DNA of 64,000 nucleotides from Atherix ibis. Taxonomy: Eukaryota; Arthropoda; Insecta; Diptera; Athericidae. Under the pieces are notes generated by a model. The model saw only the letters and a list, made by a program, of their open reading frames with translations, was not told the origin of the DNA and made no database searches. Both the position numbers and the translations under genes were made by a program. Below are positions 24,433 to 36,491 of the stretch, piece after piece. The number at the start of each line of letters is the position of its first letter. Within the stretch, counting starts at the first letter, position 1. Location: the NCBI GenBank assembly GCA_958298945.1, contig OY282610.1, positions 46,321,667-46,385,666 of the forward strand. The letters run 5' to 3'.

Positions 24433-24516
24433 TGTTTCTTCTACTGCTGACCCTTTTAGTAAGGATCTCGTATGCCAAATATTTCTTCTAGTGCTGACCC
24501 TTTTAGTAAGGATCAC
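24433..24516 (+). repeat. Tandem pair of about 45 bp
   Basis: TTTCTTCTACTGCTGACCCT with its TTTAGTAAGGATC continuation occurs at about 24435 and again, with one change, at about 24480. It lies in the region upstream of gustatory receptor D. Confidence 0.7.
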
Positions 24517-25172
24517 ACTTTTCAGTGTAATATAACTGCTATATGCTAGGTTATCTATACATTTTTAACCCCCCTCCTCCCCTCCAACCAAGGAACCGAA
24601 TAAAAAAAACATTGTAATGACAGAGCAGACGAGAGAATTACTTCGCGGTTGGTGCAAACCCACAAATGGTTAGAGGGATAAATTATTTATGATTGTTGAT
24701 TTTTTATAATTTATAATTTTTCATTTTATTCCCTGCTAATTAATTTTCTTTCATTTTTGATTACTTTTATCTAAAAGCAATCAAAATGAAAAATATTCAT
24801 TCAGAAAGAAAAATATTTACTAAACGAAATGTAAGATATGAAAATATTCCATTAATTCCATAGGTTGATTTTATTTTTAATTAAATAGAAATACTATTTA
24901 ATGACATAAACTAATGATAATTTTTCATATTGTATATTCATAATCGAAATTAATCATACCTTTTCTATATTTAATCAAATGAGAGATCTTGGAAAAATGA
25001 TAAATTTTTAACTATATTACAATCATTAAAAAATCAATAGGAAATTTTTGATAAGCAATTTGAATCCATTGTTGTTCATTTTTATAAATTATATTTAGTA
25101 AAATTTAATGTTGAATTGAAATTTTGATATTGATTCGTGTACGTGTAAAAACAAAATTCTCTATTGGATAAA

Positions 25173-26604
25173 ATGCTAACGTTGGGTGTTGCTCATATTA
25201 TAAAACCATTTCAAGTGTTATTTGGATTATTGGCTATTTCAGTATTTGATATTTCCAAAAACTTATCAAAACGAACCTATTTGTTATATTGTCTATACTC
25301 ATTGCTAATAATATTAACTTGCATTATTTTGGTTATTTTTAAATTTTATTCAGTTTTTTATAATAAAAATTTGAATGATGAAGAGGAAATTTTACATTCA
25401 ATGTTGTTAACTAATCTCAGTTTTATGGCAAATGTATCACTGCAACTATTTTTACAAATTGAATCTGTACGAAAATATAATACCATAGTTAGAATGACAA
25501 ACATTTTCAATGGGATTGATTCAGTTTTCGAATTGAAATTAAATAGGAAAATTCCTTACGAGCTTTTACAAAAGAAAACATATCAAAAATTTATAACACT
25601 TTTCATATTTACGATAATAATTATTTTAGTATTTCCTATTTGTAATACGATCGCACCATCTTTCTCATCGCTTCATGTTACTCTAGTTTGTTTTGCCGAT
25701 ATTGTTGCTAAATTAAAATTTATACAAATTTGCATCTATTTGGAATTTATACAGCATCGTATTCATATAGCTTTTGATGAATTTCAAAAATTCAAAACAA
25801 TTTTACAATCGACGGAATCGCAACAGCCCGACAAGGAAGAGCAATATGTCGAGAAGGTCTTCATATTTGCTAATTTACAAATAAAATTATGCAATTTAAT
25901 CAATACTTTTAACGAATGTTTTGGCTACACACTACTTAGTATGTTTGTTGTTAGTTTGTGGAACATAACAAAAGAAACTTACTATCTTTATGTGTTAACA
26001 AATAAATCATCATATTCGGTATATACAAGTAAGTCATTAATAATACTCGTATATTATTCTAATGGAATTATTTTATTGTAATTTTTCTTCAATTTTCAGA
26101 CACACTTATATTACCGATCGTTTGTATTATTCAATTATTTATTATCTGCAAATATTGTTCAACATGTTCGAAAATGGTAAAAATTAAACAGTTTCTCTAT
26201 TTATAAGAATTTTCAAATAATCAATCAACATTTTTGTTTATATTTATTTATACATTTTCTTTTTAATAGAATCAAACTTTAATTCAAACATTTCATAATG
26301 TAAACAGTAATCGGAATTTTCAAGGACTAAATTCAGCATTACGGCACCTATCATTACAGTATTTACATCAAAAGTTTATTTTTACCGCTAGTGGATTTTT
26401 CAATGTCGATTTAAATATTTTGGGTGGAGTATGTACTTTTTTTCTTCAATCTATTTGAAATTAATTTAAAAATTGTTTCGAAAAATTTATTATTTATTAT
26501 GAAAAGAAAAACCTATTATAAAATTTATTTTACAGATGATTGTTGCAAGCACAACATACATCGTCATATTAATACAATTTCAAATAAACGAAGGAAATGA
26601 TTGA
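25173..26604 (+). CDS. Gustatory receptor D (7tm_7 family), four exons
   Basis: Insect gustatory receptor of 386 residues. Exons: 25173-26028, 26100-26176, 26270-26428, 26536-26604; first junction phase 1, the others phase 0, all GT-AG, with introns of 71, 93 and 107 bases. The start MLTLGVAHIIKPFQVLFGL fits the family. The second exon encodes NTLILPIVCIIQLFIICKYC; the third has SLQYLHQKFIFTASGFFNVD; the fourth begins MIVASTTYIVILIQF. Exon layout and phases match gustatory receptor C, so these two probably share a recent ancestor. No lesion seen. Its introns, unlike those of B and C, are free of transposons. Confidence 0.85.
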
Positions 26605-26899
26605 ACAAATTCTTTTTTTTTTGCTCTAAATATTTTTAAAAAATATATATAAATTAGAAAATTTTCAATAACTGGAAATTGATGATGAAGTTTGAAAGAT
26701 AATATTACTTTCAATATGAATATATAATTAAAATTTAAATATACTTAAATAGAAGAATAAAAACACCTATTAATAATAGAGAAAGTGTTTTTATGTAATT
26801 AAAAATCTTTAATTTTCATCATTACCAAAAAGTTTACGTAGCATTGTCTATCAAATTACTTTGTTAACAATTGTTAATTTGGATCACTGATCTACTAGA

Positions 26900-29030
26900 T
26901 GTGCATAGCATGTGGGGCACTTCAGTGGTCATAAGAAAATATACCAATATACGGTATCTTTCTGTACTTTAAAATATTTGCTTAATAGTAGCTCTATCAA
27001 AAATGAGATTGCAAGAATTGTATTCCTATGTCCTTGGACTGAAATCGTTATTACAGGAGATTTTAATGTATCTATTTCTGGTTGGCTTCACCATTCTTTA
27101 CGAAAAACACCCAAGGGAATGTATACTGAGATCTTTGCTGAGTCGAAGAACTTGACTCAGCTTGCAACTGAGCCGACACGAATCCCTGACATTGACAGTC
27201 ACAACACCTTGTACTTGTGATAGTCACAACAACTTGTACCTGACATTGACAGTAACACCTTGTACTTGTTCATGACATCCGACCCCGATAAATATACCAT
27301 CAGCATACCATCGCCTCTAGATACATCAGATCACTGTCATATCAGCTTATTTCTCGTACAAAAACCACTCAGTAAAAAACAATGCTCCTAAAAGGACAGT
27401 TTGGTCACTATTTTTCTCAATAGTGACGTGGATGATGCTGCTATTATGCTAACCGACATTATTTTACTCGGTATGAAGCACTTCAATCCATATAGAATGA
27501 AGAGTGTCAAGCGTGGTTTGTTGACTCGGACTGCAAATAGGCTGTCGGGGAAAACGAGTCAAGCTTTTGGTTTTATAGGGCAAACCCTTCTGCGAAAACT
27601 GGAAGACGTTGATACGAGCCATAAATTACTGCAACGCTCTCATCCGTAGCGAAAAATTCATAATGAAACTCCAGTTGTTGGCTCAAAAGAAAAGGCCAAT
27701 TTGTTTCTGGATCACTTTTCCGCATTTTGCTCTCTTTCAGATTGTGACCTACCTGAATTTTCTATGGGGCAAATTCATTTTCCCACTCGTACTGTTGGAA
27801 GAGAATCTTTCAGATTGCGCATTGAATTTTCTATGGGGCAAATTCATTTTCCCACTCGTACTGTTGGAAGAGTCCTAAGAGATCTTGATATACACAAATC
27901 CGCTGGTCCACGTGGTATATCCCCCATAGTTTTGAAATGGTGCCTTCTACATTGGCAAAACTACTGCGTTAACTTTTTCACCTATCCTTTTCTTCTGTAA
28001 TTTTTCCACATAGATGGAAAATATCATTCGTTGAACCCATTCCCAAAAATGAGAGTCCTCTTCCCCCTCCAATTACCGACCTATTGCACTAACGTCTCTT
28101 TTTTCTAATTGTTCGGAATGGCTTGAAGTCTGCAGTCCACCAAATAAATGCTGGTGTTCTCCAGAGTTGAGTTCTATTTCTGATACTTTTTCTAATTTTC
28201 ATAAATGATCTCTTATCTGTTACTTCTAATCCAATCCACTGTTTCGTTGATGACAGTAATTTCAATTTTCCATACCCGTTTTCCAATTCACGTCATTACT
28301 CTTCGGCCTTGGAAAAAATATGTTAAACTCATTAAATTCTAATATATGGTAGTCAGTATATTAATATGGGGTTCGAAGAACAAAGTGGAAATTAATACTT
28401 CCACAACACATATCTTTCTCCGGGCTCTATAGTGAAACTGAAATGTCCAGCCACTATCCATGAATGGTACTTGCATAATTGAAATCCATTTTTTCACTCT
28501 GATTTAGTTAATATATACAAGGTATATTATCGTCCCAAGCTGGGACATAATTCCATTTATGGACAGGTGCTTCCCAATAGAATACAAAGTCAAATGAAAA
28601 AGTCCCAAATAGAATACAAAGTCAAACGATAAAATTAATAGGATACAACAATATTACGAAGTCAAAAACACCGGTATTTTCCAGTGAGTCTAATGACATC
28701 GTAATATTTTTGCATCTATTAATTTTATCGTTTAAAAAAACGGATATTTTTTATAAAGTGTTCCACTAAATTGGTTAGTTGCATTCCGCCTCTACAATTA
28801 TTTCAATGTAATATCCGTTTTGCCAAGAATGTACATCAGTTTACCCTAAATCCTCATTTCGGACCTACTGTAAGACATGATTATTTTTTTGACCGTTCAA
28901 TCCGAACGTGGAATGTTCTGCCTCACTCGGTTTTCCCAAATTATTACACCGATGTGCATCGACATCCCTCTTTATCCCTCCTAATACTTTCCACTAGCAC
29001 GATGTATCAAACATTATAAGGATATTCAAA
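26900..29030 (+). pseudogene. Broken Jockey-like non-LTR retrotransposon
   Basis: Forward-strand pieces of the second ORF of a non-LTR element in order. The endonuclease part shows VITGDFNVSISGWL and then DTSDHCHISLFL (26912-27370). Reverse transcriptase pieces are RVLRDLDIHKSAGPRGISPI near 27870, then IPKNESPLPPP, and HCFVDDSNF at about 28240, where VDD stands for the usual ADD. The C-terminal tail FDRSIRTWNVLPHSVFPNYY is at 28890. Many stops and frame changes occur. A 46-base stretch starting TTTTCTATGGGGCAAATTCA is duplicated at about 27760 and 27828, and a 100-bp foldback unit is inserted at 28632. Confidence 0.75.
28632..28733. repeat. Foldback unit with 40-bp inverted arms
   Basis: AAACGATAAAATTAATAGGA and the next 20 bases (28633-28672) return inverted at about 28694-28733 with five or so differences, around a spacer of about 20-25 bases. 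It sits inside the broken retrotransposon, so it is probably a small MITE or a local inversion duplication. Confidence 0.65.
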
Positions 29031-29450
29031 GTTCCTTTAACGCAAGTGCTTTATAAAAAAAAGCCATACTTTCTTAAATGTTATATGTACTACGAGTATC
29101 AAATGCGTTAGATACGAATAAATGGATTTTTAAAAAAAATCTGTCCTTTTTTTGGTTTTCTTTCTAATATGGAAACAAATTAAAATATTCTATTGAAAAT
29201 ATGTAATTATATTCTATTGAACAATAATTTTATATTAATAGTCTACTAAACATGCAAACGCATAAATCGATAAAAATAATCAATTGATATAATCAAGGTC
29301 AATTTTTTTATTGTATGACTTTTTTAATCTTTAGGGATTTTTGGAATTAAACAAAATAGTTTATATAGTTTGTGTTTTATCATTTATTTTAATATATTTC
29401 AAGGTTTAAAAATATTAGTTGCATTTAAAATTTTATCAAAATTTTTTATA

Positions 29451-30840
29451 ATGGAATCTAACAATTTTCAAAAAATGTTCAAAATTTTCGGTTTTCAAGG
29501 ATTGTCTTTGACAAATTATCATTTTTGGAATATATTTGCTGAGATTTTCCAATTTATAATTTATTTACTTTTAAATTTTTCCGGCTGGCTATTTGTATAC
29601 CTCTTACATTTGTATACGATATATCAATAAGTGAAATTCATATTTATTACTTTTACTTTGTGATTACAATTATTTCACATTTAGCTGTAGTTATTGATAA
29701 TTTCTACAATCGTAACAAAGTAAAAAAACTTTGGCTTTTAATACGAATTATTGATGAAATTATCGAATCAACACCATTAATGAGACTACATTATATGAAC
29801 ATTCACAAATCGATATCAATAAAACTATATGCGTGCATTTGTCTTTATATCAAGTTTATCTGTATTAATTGTCTGCACTCGAAACAAGATTCACATTGGT
29901 TGGAATATTGAAATTATACTCAGTTTACATATTTATTTAAGAACAATGCATATTATTTTCTACATTAAAAAACTCTATACATATATGATATGTGTGAATT
30001 TTAATTTATTCAAAGTAAAAAAATCGAAAATAGCCAATTTATAATTAAATTAAGAAAAATTCGATATTATTCGTGGATTATATCAGAACACATGAACGAT
30101 TGTTTTGCTTGGACTTTTGGTATACTCATATTATTCTATAATTCAACATTAATTTGCACCATAAGATGGATCTATGAAGAATCATTAACAAATTCAGCTG
30201 AAATGAAATTATTTGGTAACATAAATTTTAACCATTTATTTATTTTATATTTTATACAATTCTATTTTATTTGGTATTTTACATTCTAATTACAGAAAAG
30301 TTTTTAATACTGATACCAAAATTATCATTATATGTGCTTCCTTTAATTTTAGCAAATATTTGCCAATCCAAGGTAATATTAATTCATGATTTTTAATTTA
30401 ATATTCAGTACAAAGGAAGAATAGAAAAAAGCGTAAAGTATATTTGGATTCAACTATTATAAGGAGCCTTTTACAGGCAAATCTGCAATCTTTAAAATAA
30501 TTAATATTATTTTTTTTTAAAAGGCCCAAATAACTCCAAAAATTCTACACAGCATTTTCATAGACCTATCAGCGAATAAACCACCTCTTAAATCGAATAC
30601 GAAATTTATAACGGAATCATTTTCAATGCAGATGCACATGGAAATAATCGACTTCAATGGCAACGGTTCTTTCATGTTGGATTTTTATTATATACAAAGA
30701 GTAAATATTTTTATTTTTATGATGACATATGGTATAATGAGTATTTTTTTTTTATAAAAAAACAGGCACTTGCGAATACATTTTCATATTTATTACTGAT
30801 TGTTCAGCTGAAGCAAAACGAATTCAATAATGTAATATAA
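29451..30840 (+). pseudogene. Gustatory receptor E, frameshifted
   Basis: A gustatory receptor copy with an MESNNFQKMFKIFGFQGLSL start at 29451. The first exon changes frame near 29620 (after FVYLLHLYT, continuing as ISEIHIYYFYFVITIISHL) and again near 29830 (continuing as FVFISSLSVLIVCTRNKIHI), and breaks once more near 30040 before NDCFAWTFGILILFYNS. Later exons are clean and correctly spliced: about 30296-30373 (EKFLILIPKLSLYVLPLILA), 30524-30700 (AQITPKILHSIFI to FYYIQR) and 30766-30840 (ALANTFSYLLLIVQL, stop). The GFF motif is weak. Clean 3' exons with several 1-base shifts in the first exon mean either a young pseudogene or sequence errors. Its end lies 81 bases from the end of prune on the opposite strand. 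Confidence 0.75.
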
Positions 30841-30921
30841 TTTTTACTCGGAAATATACATATTTTTTTAACAGTATTCTTGTTTTTTTTTAAATATATA
30901 TTTTGTAATCAATATTTATGA

Positions 30922-32086
30922 TTATAAATTTGCTAAAACATTTTTTACTATTGGTAAAATTTGTTTTCTTGAAGCTTTTATATTCTGTTGCTGATAGAAT
31001 TTGCCTGATAAAAAGTTATCATTTGCAATTTCCTTCAATTGTAAACTGTGTTCTTCTGCAATCAGATTATTTTTGATAAGTTCAAAATTGTCAGTTACTG
31101 ACTCGGAAATATATATGAGACCTAAGTCTCGTTGAACATTATCACCAGTTACTTTCATTCCAACTAATACTACAATCGAACAATGTTCATCGATGAACTT
31201 TTCCAAATACTCTTTGGCATTTTCTAAATGTATAAAATCTTGCACAAGAATTGGAAAACCAGGTAAAGCTATCCGAATACTTTCGCTTGGATTAGAAATA
31301 ATCTTCATGTCTTTAAATAATATCTGATAAGGGCTTAAAGTGCTGATATCGGATCGAGCTTCAACCAAACTATTGAAGATAATTTTCCGTTCTTCTTCAG
31401 GATTCGCTATACCTAATATTTTTTCGATTTTTTCGGTAACTTTGTAGTCTAGTTCTCGTGCTCTATCAGCCTTTTTAGAAAAATTCACTGTATCTAAAAC
31501 AACAGCTCCATACAATAATTTAAGTGGCTCTTTATATTTTTCAGTATTACGTAATTGTAGAAATAGATTTCCAATAAGCGTTGAACATGAACCGACTTGT
31601 TCTAAGGTTTTTTCACATTTTTCTGGTAAATTTGAGCTAACATCAAAAGGCCTATGATCAAAAATTGCCACTACCGATTTTGCAAATTTAGAATAGTGAT
31701 GATCAACTAAAATTAATTTATTTCGAATAATAAAGTCCTCGTTGACTTCATCCCGAAATGTTATTGCATCGAAATCAATTTTATTCGCTTTTAAAAAATA
31801 TTGCACCTCCGTTTTCAATGGGAATTCCTGTCGCGATATATTCAACATTGGGAGCACTTTGTGTATTTTAAAACAGCTTGACGGCATTCGTTCTCTTTGC
31901 TCATTGTAAAAATATGCTAATGAAAGAGAACAAACCGCTGAATCGAGATCACAACTTTCATTTCCCAAAATAATACATATTTGATCCTGGAAATAAAATT
32001 ATTTACATTTTCAACTTTAATTTTAATAACAAAACACTTACGGAAATATTGTGGAATTTTTTAGTTTCTCTGAGGAAATTGTTCAT
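30922..32086 (-). CDS. pn: Prune, DHH-family exopolyphosphatase/phosphodiesterase
   Basis: Homolog of Drosophila prune and human PRUNE1: a cytosolic DHH phosphoesterase acting on short-chain polyphosphate and, by reports, cyclic nucleotides. Two exons (minus): 32042-32086 and 30922-31986, 54-base intron, phase 0; 369 residues. The start MNNFLRETKKFHNIS matches the short N-terminal exon seen in relatives. Metal-site motifs are present: LGNESCDLDS (aspartates 28 and 30) and LVDHHYSK (DHH at about 110-112), with DTVNFSKKA in the third motif. A DHHA2 domain fills the C-terminal half. The gene is divergent from Pink1, with 1073 bases between start codons. Confidence 0.93.
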
Positions 32087-33159
32087 TATATGATTTAGAT
32101 AATTGATTGTAATGGCGTATTTGGGAGTTGTAACAATCACTTATTAATGTTGTTTCTTTATGGAGTTTTTTTTTAAATTATTTAAATTTATATTTTTTGC
32201 CAATATTTTGTTTAAAAGAAAGTCTAATCGAACAATCGGCTAATTGCAGAACAGAACTGTTAACTGTCGGCCAATCAGCTGTTCTGTGGTTAAACTATCA
32301 ATTTGCTGTCGTTGTCCAACCCTAAAGGTAGGAATAAGTTTCGCCGACATTTCCAATTGCTGTCAAAAATAAACGAATTTCGCCCGATCCAATAAATTAA
32401 ACACATTTGCAACGATTAAAGAAATGTCATCTGATCTGTTTATTATTTATATTTCATGGTGAATTCACTTTTTAAGTTCACTTAGCCCCATATATGGCAT
32501 TTACCTTGTTTTTTATTTCAATTTCAACGATGCTGGCACATTATAAAACACAAACATGTGAAAGTACTACACCGACGATAAAAGCGTTTGTGGGTGTCGT
32601 CCGGTGTCGGTATTTCGTGCATTCGTATTAGCTTTGAGGGTTTTAACTTTTTGACAGCGACAACATCATGTTGTTTTTCGTCTTATCGAGAATTGTGCTC
32701 TTACTATTGTTCTACAATTTGACAGCCCAGAAGGCAAAAACAAACGTCAACCAAGAGTCGTGAATTTTCTCTTCGGTAACAAACGCGTAGTAATATTGAA
32801 AAGGAAATTCGACTTAGAATTAGGAATTTTTTCTTATATTTTTTATTACAGTTCTGTAATTAGAAGAAAAACCGAATATATTAAGTATTCCAAATTAAAT
32901 ACATATAATGATTTCTATTCGGAAAAATACTTACAGATGTGTTTATCATTTTTCGAAAATTCAATATTATTAAAAATTATAAATTCTCGTTAAGGTAAAT
33001 TTCTTTTGTTATTTTTCTTATTTAATAGAGTGATTCCAATTGATACAGTGAATAGATGCATTTTTTTAATTCTATTATTTTTATGGTTTGTGTCTTATAG
33101 CATATTTATTCAATAAACGTGAAGTATTGACGATTGATATTTGATAGCCGAGAAGGAAA
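32087..33159. promoter_or_regulatory. Shared upstream region of prune and Pink1
   Basis: Both genes start away from this 1073-base region, so it must hold both promoters. It is less AT-rich between 32220 and 32760 than its surroundings and contains a CCAATCA box near 32272 within an imperfect inverted repeat (AGAACAGAACTG / CAGCTGTTCTG). No TATA box was assigned. Confidence 0.4.
32668..32763 (+). CDS. Short open frame, signal-peptide-like, upstream of Pink1
   Basis: ATG at 32668 opens 31 codons, MLFFVLSRIVLLLLFYNLTA followed by QKAKTNVNQES and TGA. The first half is a hydrophobic segment after one arginine, like a signal peptide. It could be an upstream ORF in a Pink1 leader, a secreted micropeptide, or chance. 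There is no homolog that I recognise. Confidence 0.2.
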   Translation: MLFFVLSRIVLLLLFYNLTAQKAKTNVNQES

Positions 33160-35488
33160 ATGTCTTTTCGCTCATTAACCGTTCGACTATTTAAACATGG
33201 TCGATATATATTGTCGAACACGTACAAACGCGGTATTTATACGAAAATTTGGGAACAAAGTAGAGCTCGTGATATACCAGCAAGTATTCCTAAGGTAATT
33301 TATTGATTTGAAGTGGAAAAAATCAGTTCATTATTGTTTAAAAAAGTTGCTCAATAAAATATATAAAATGTCTGTTGAAATAGGCTGGATTGAATACGTT
33401 TAAAAATCAAATATCACAGCGAAATAATAGTGGAATATTTCGCTTTGGTCATCATGCAAGAAAGCTTTTCGTCGATAATATCTTAAATCGGGTTACAACC
33501 GCGTATTCACAACAACTGCGGACGCAAGCAGTTAAAAAGTTTCTTTATGGCGACTCGGCACCATTTTTTGCTTTAGTCGGTGTTAGCTTGGCTACTGGAA
33601 CAGGTGTTTTGACAAAAGAAGATGAACTAGAAGGTGTATGTGTAGAAATAAGGGTAATTTATTGAAAAGAAATAAAACAAATTGCTTTCTATAAAAACTA
33701 TAGTTAATATGCTTGAAATTCTATTATTGTTTAGGAGGCGGCTGCTCGCATACAAAGAAAATGGAATAACGCTGACGACAATACAATTTATCATAACGAA
33801 AAGTTTGGTTTGCATTATCTAGATATTGGTTCGCCAATAGCTAAAGGTTGCAATGCAGTTGTTTATGCAGCCGCTTTAAATAAGTCTGCTAAAACATCTG
33901 GAATAAATTTAAAATTCGTGGGTCAAGAAAAAAATGATTGTGCAGAAGTATCACCGGCACAAAGTATGACAAACATAGCATATAATTTAAATTGTAGTGT
34001 AGACAATTTAAATATATATGATGCCGCATCATCTACTGGGGATTTTTTTCGAGTTGAATCCCCATTATTAGAACAGTTAGATGAATCAAATGAATTCAAT
34101 TTGCAAATGGAAAGTTCATCTGAACAAAGTAGTTTGAGCGAGACATCACAAACGGTAGCCAAAAAAAATTTGTTTATAAATTAATAATAAATTAATTAAC
34201 TTTTTATTTTCAGAATGATAATGTTGATATATGCCGTTATCCTTTGGCACTTAAAATGATGTTTAATTATGATGTTCAAAGTAATGCTATGGCAATATTG
34301 CGTGCAATGTATAAGGAGACAGTACCAGCAAGACGTCGTATGTGTCATGATGTAGCTACCGAATGGGAAAATCTATTAAGAGATCAAACATTGAGTGTAC
34401 CTCCGCATCCAAATATTGTCCTAATGCTTGGAGTATTTTGTGCCGACATACCTGAATTGTTAGGAGGTAACATGCTGTATCCGATGGCGCTTCCACCACG
34501 CCTTAATCCACATGGCTATGGTCGTAATATGAGTCTTTTTATATTGATGAAACGATACAATTTCAGTTTGCGTGAATATCTTAATGCCAATATAGAAAAA
34601 ACTATGCGTTGTCGTATATTATTATTCACACAACTTCTAGAGGCGATTGCACATCTTTCACGGCATGGAATTGCTCATCGTGACCTTAAATCAGATAACG
34701 TATTAATTGAATATGACGATGAAAATTCAGCGCCCGTTTTGGTACTCTCCGATTTTGGATGCTGCTTAGCGGATAAAGTTCATGGATTACATTTGCCGTA
34801 CACATCACAAGACATTGATAAAGGCGGAAACGCAGCACTTATGGCACCCGAAATCATAAACAAATATCCGGGAACATTTTCAATATTAAACTATACTAAA
34901 TCAGATCTTTGGGCTAGTGGTACATTGGCTTATGAAATATTTGGTCAACCAAATCCTTTTTATAATACGAACGATGATTGCACAGATAAAGGAAACAGAA
35001 GTGGACTACGAAATTTCGAATATAAAGAAACCGATTTACCTAACATTAATTCAGATTGTCCATCAGTAGTTCGTCATTTGATTACTAATATTCTAAATTC
35101 GAATCCAAATAAGCGTTTAAGTCCAGATGTAGCTGCAAATGTTATGCAATTGTTCCTGTGGGCTCCGTCTTCATGGTTAAAATTAGGTGGCATACCATCT
35201 AGTCCTGAGGTAGAAATAAAAATCAAATTTATTTGAAACAACTATTAACTATAACAAACCTTATAATAATCTATTTTTTTATTATAGATTCTTCAATGGT
35301 TATTGTCTTTAACTACGAAAATTATGTGCGATGGCATTATTAATGTTGAAAATAGTAAGAAGTCAGTTACCGATTGCAAAATGGGTCGGCGAACTCTTAC
35401 TGAATATTTGTTGATTTGCAGTTTTTTAGCGCGCGCCCATCTTCAACGTATTCGTGAAGCTCTAATATGGATTCATGCGATTATTTAA
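33160..35488 (+). CDS. Pink1: PINK1 mitochondrial serine/threonine kinase, five exons
   Basis: PTEN-induced kinase 1, which builds up on damaged mitochondria and phosphorylates ubiquitin and Parkin to start mitophagy. Exons: 33160-33294, 33384-33653, 33735-34154, 34214-35209, 35288-35488; all phase 0, GT-AG; 673 residues against about 720 in Drosophila. The N-terminus is basic and Ser/Arg/Tyr-rich, a mitochondrial targeting signal. A single membrane segment [15 protein letters not shown] lies at about 105-120, followed by KEDELEGVC. The kinase domain starts at [17 protein letters not shown] (glycine loop). It has the lysine of [12 protein letters not shown] (about K289), HRDLKSDN (D432) and DFG (D455). 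The long insert between glycine loop and lysine is typical of insect PINK1. The C-terminal helix region ends WIHAII. All catalytic residues are intact. Confidence 0.95.
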
Positions 35489-35699
35489 AAACAGCCTTAT
35501 AACCTATTTTAATTTAAAGATATTTAAAATTGATGTGATAGTTCAATTATATAAAATTCGCTAATAAGAATACGGTGTTTTGTTTTCTGATTTATTTAAT
35601 TTGAAATAGAAAAAAATCTTTATCTTCACATATATTTTTTATTTCTATATAATAGTAAGCAATAAATAATAAAATAATTTGAGTTTTTTATCATCCACT

Positions 35700-36491
35700 C
35701 TATTGTTCTTGAAATGGCAAGTTGCCTTTCAGTGTTTGCGCACAACAACAACTACTTTCAATTTTTTCTTTAAAATACTTCTCAGCACATGATAATAGGC
35801 CACTCACATCACCAGTCAATTCTAAAAATTCCTGAAGAGATTTTATATTTGGGTGTTCCGGTTTTATTGAAAGCAATTTGAATTCATTATCTTCAATATT
35901 GTATTCCAAGCTGACACTGTTGAATTTATAATTTGCAAACTATTTTCATAAACAGACGAAAAGAGAATAATAAATGCCAAAAAATAGAAAAAATATCCGC
36001 ATTTTACCTGAACTAGCAGAACCACCTTAAATTTATCTACATGGTGGACCTGTATATTCAAATCTAAAATTTCGCTTAATTGATGTATTATGTTTTCATT
36101 TTCTTTATGTTTGTCTTCATAAGACCTTTTGATGACATCGTACTCTAAAAAAATGATAATATTACTATGGGAATATTTATGAAAGAGGAGTGGTCTTACC
36201 GGCTTCTTTAGTGATTTTTGCTTTTTCGAAATCGCTCAGAAATCGTGTGAGTTTACATGATTTTTTCTTGTTATAAATTAAACAATTATATTTGTCTTCT
36301 ACAGTTTGTCGTAATAGTTTCTCTATATTTGAGGATTTGTTGAATTCACTTTGAACAAATTTTAAATTGTAAGCGAATTCCAATATTTTACAGCAGGCAA
36401 TAAACGATTCACAAAATTCCTTAACATTGATAACAGTTTGTGTAAGATGTTCAATGTATTCAGCGTCTGATAAATTATTCAATTTTTTCAT
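35700..36491 (-). CDS. Probable kinetochore protein Spc25
   Basis: Small protein with an N-terminal helical, coiled-coil-like half and a C-terminal globular half ending FKLLSIKPEHPNIKSLQEFL and LTGDVSGLLSCAEKYF, resembling the Spc25 subunit of the Ndc80 kinetochore complex (Drosophila mitch). Exons (minus): 36200-36491, 36008-36144, and about 35700-35926; about 216 residues against about 220 in flies. The first junction is GT-AG and phase 1 on both sides. At the second, the donor CAG/GTAAAA is phase 0 but the acceptor upstream of LEYNIEDNEF needs phase 2. So either an unusual splice site is used or there is a 1-2 base indel. It sits divergent from BubR1, another kinetochore gene, which supports the call. 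Spc24 or an unrelated coiled-coil protein is possible. Confidence 0.55.
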
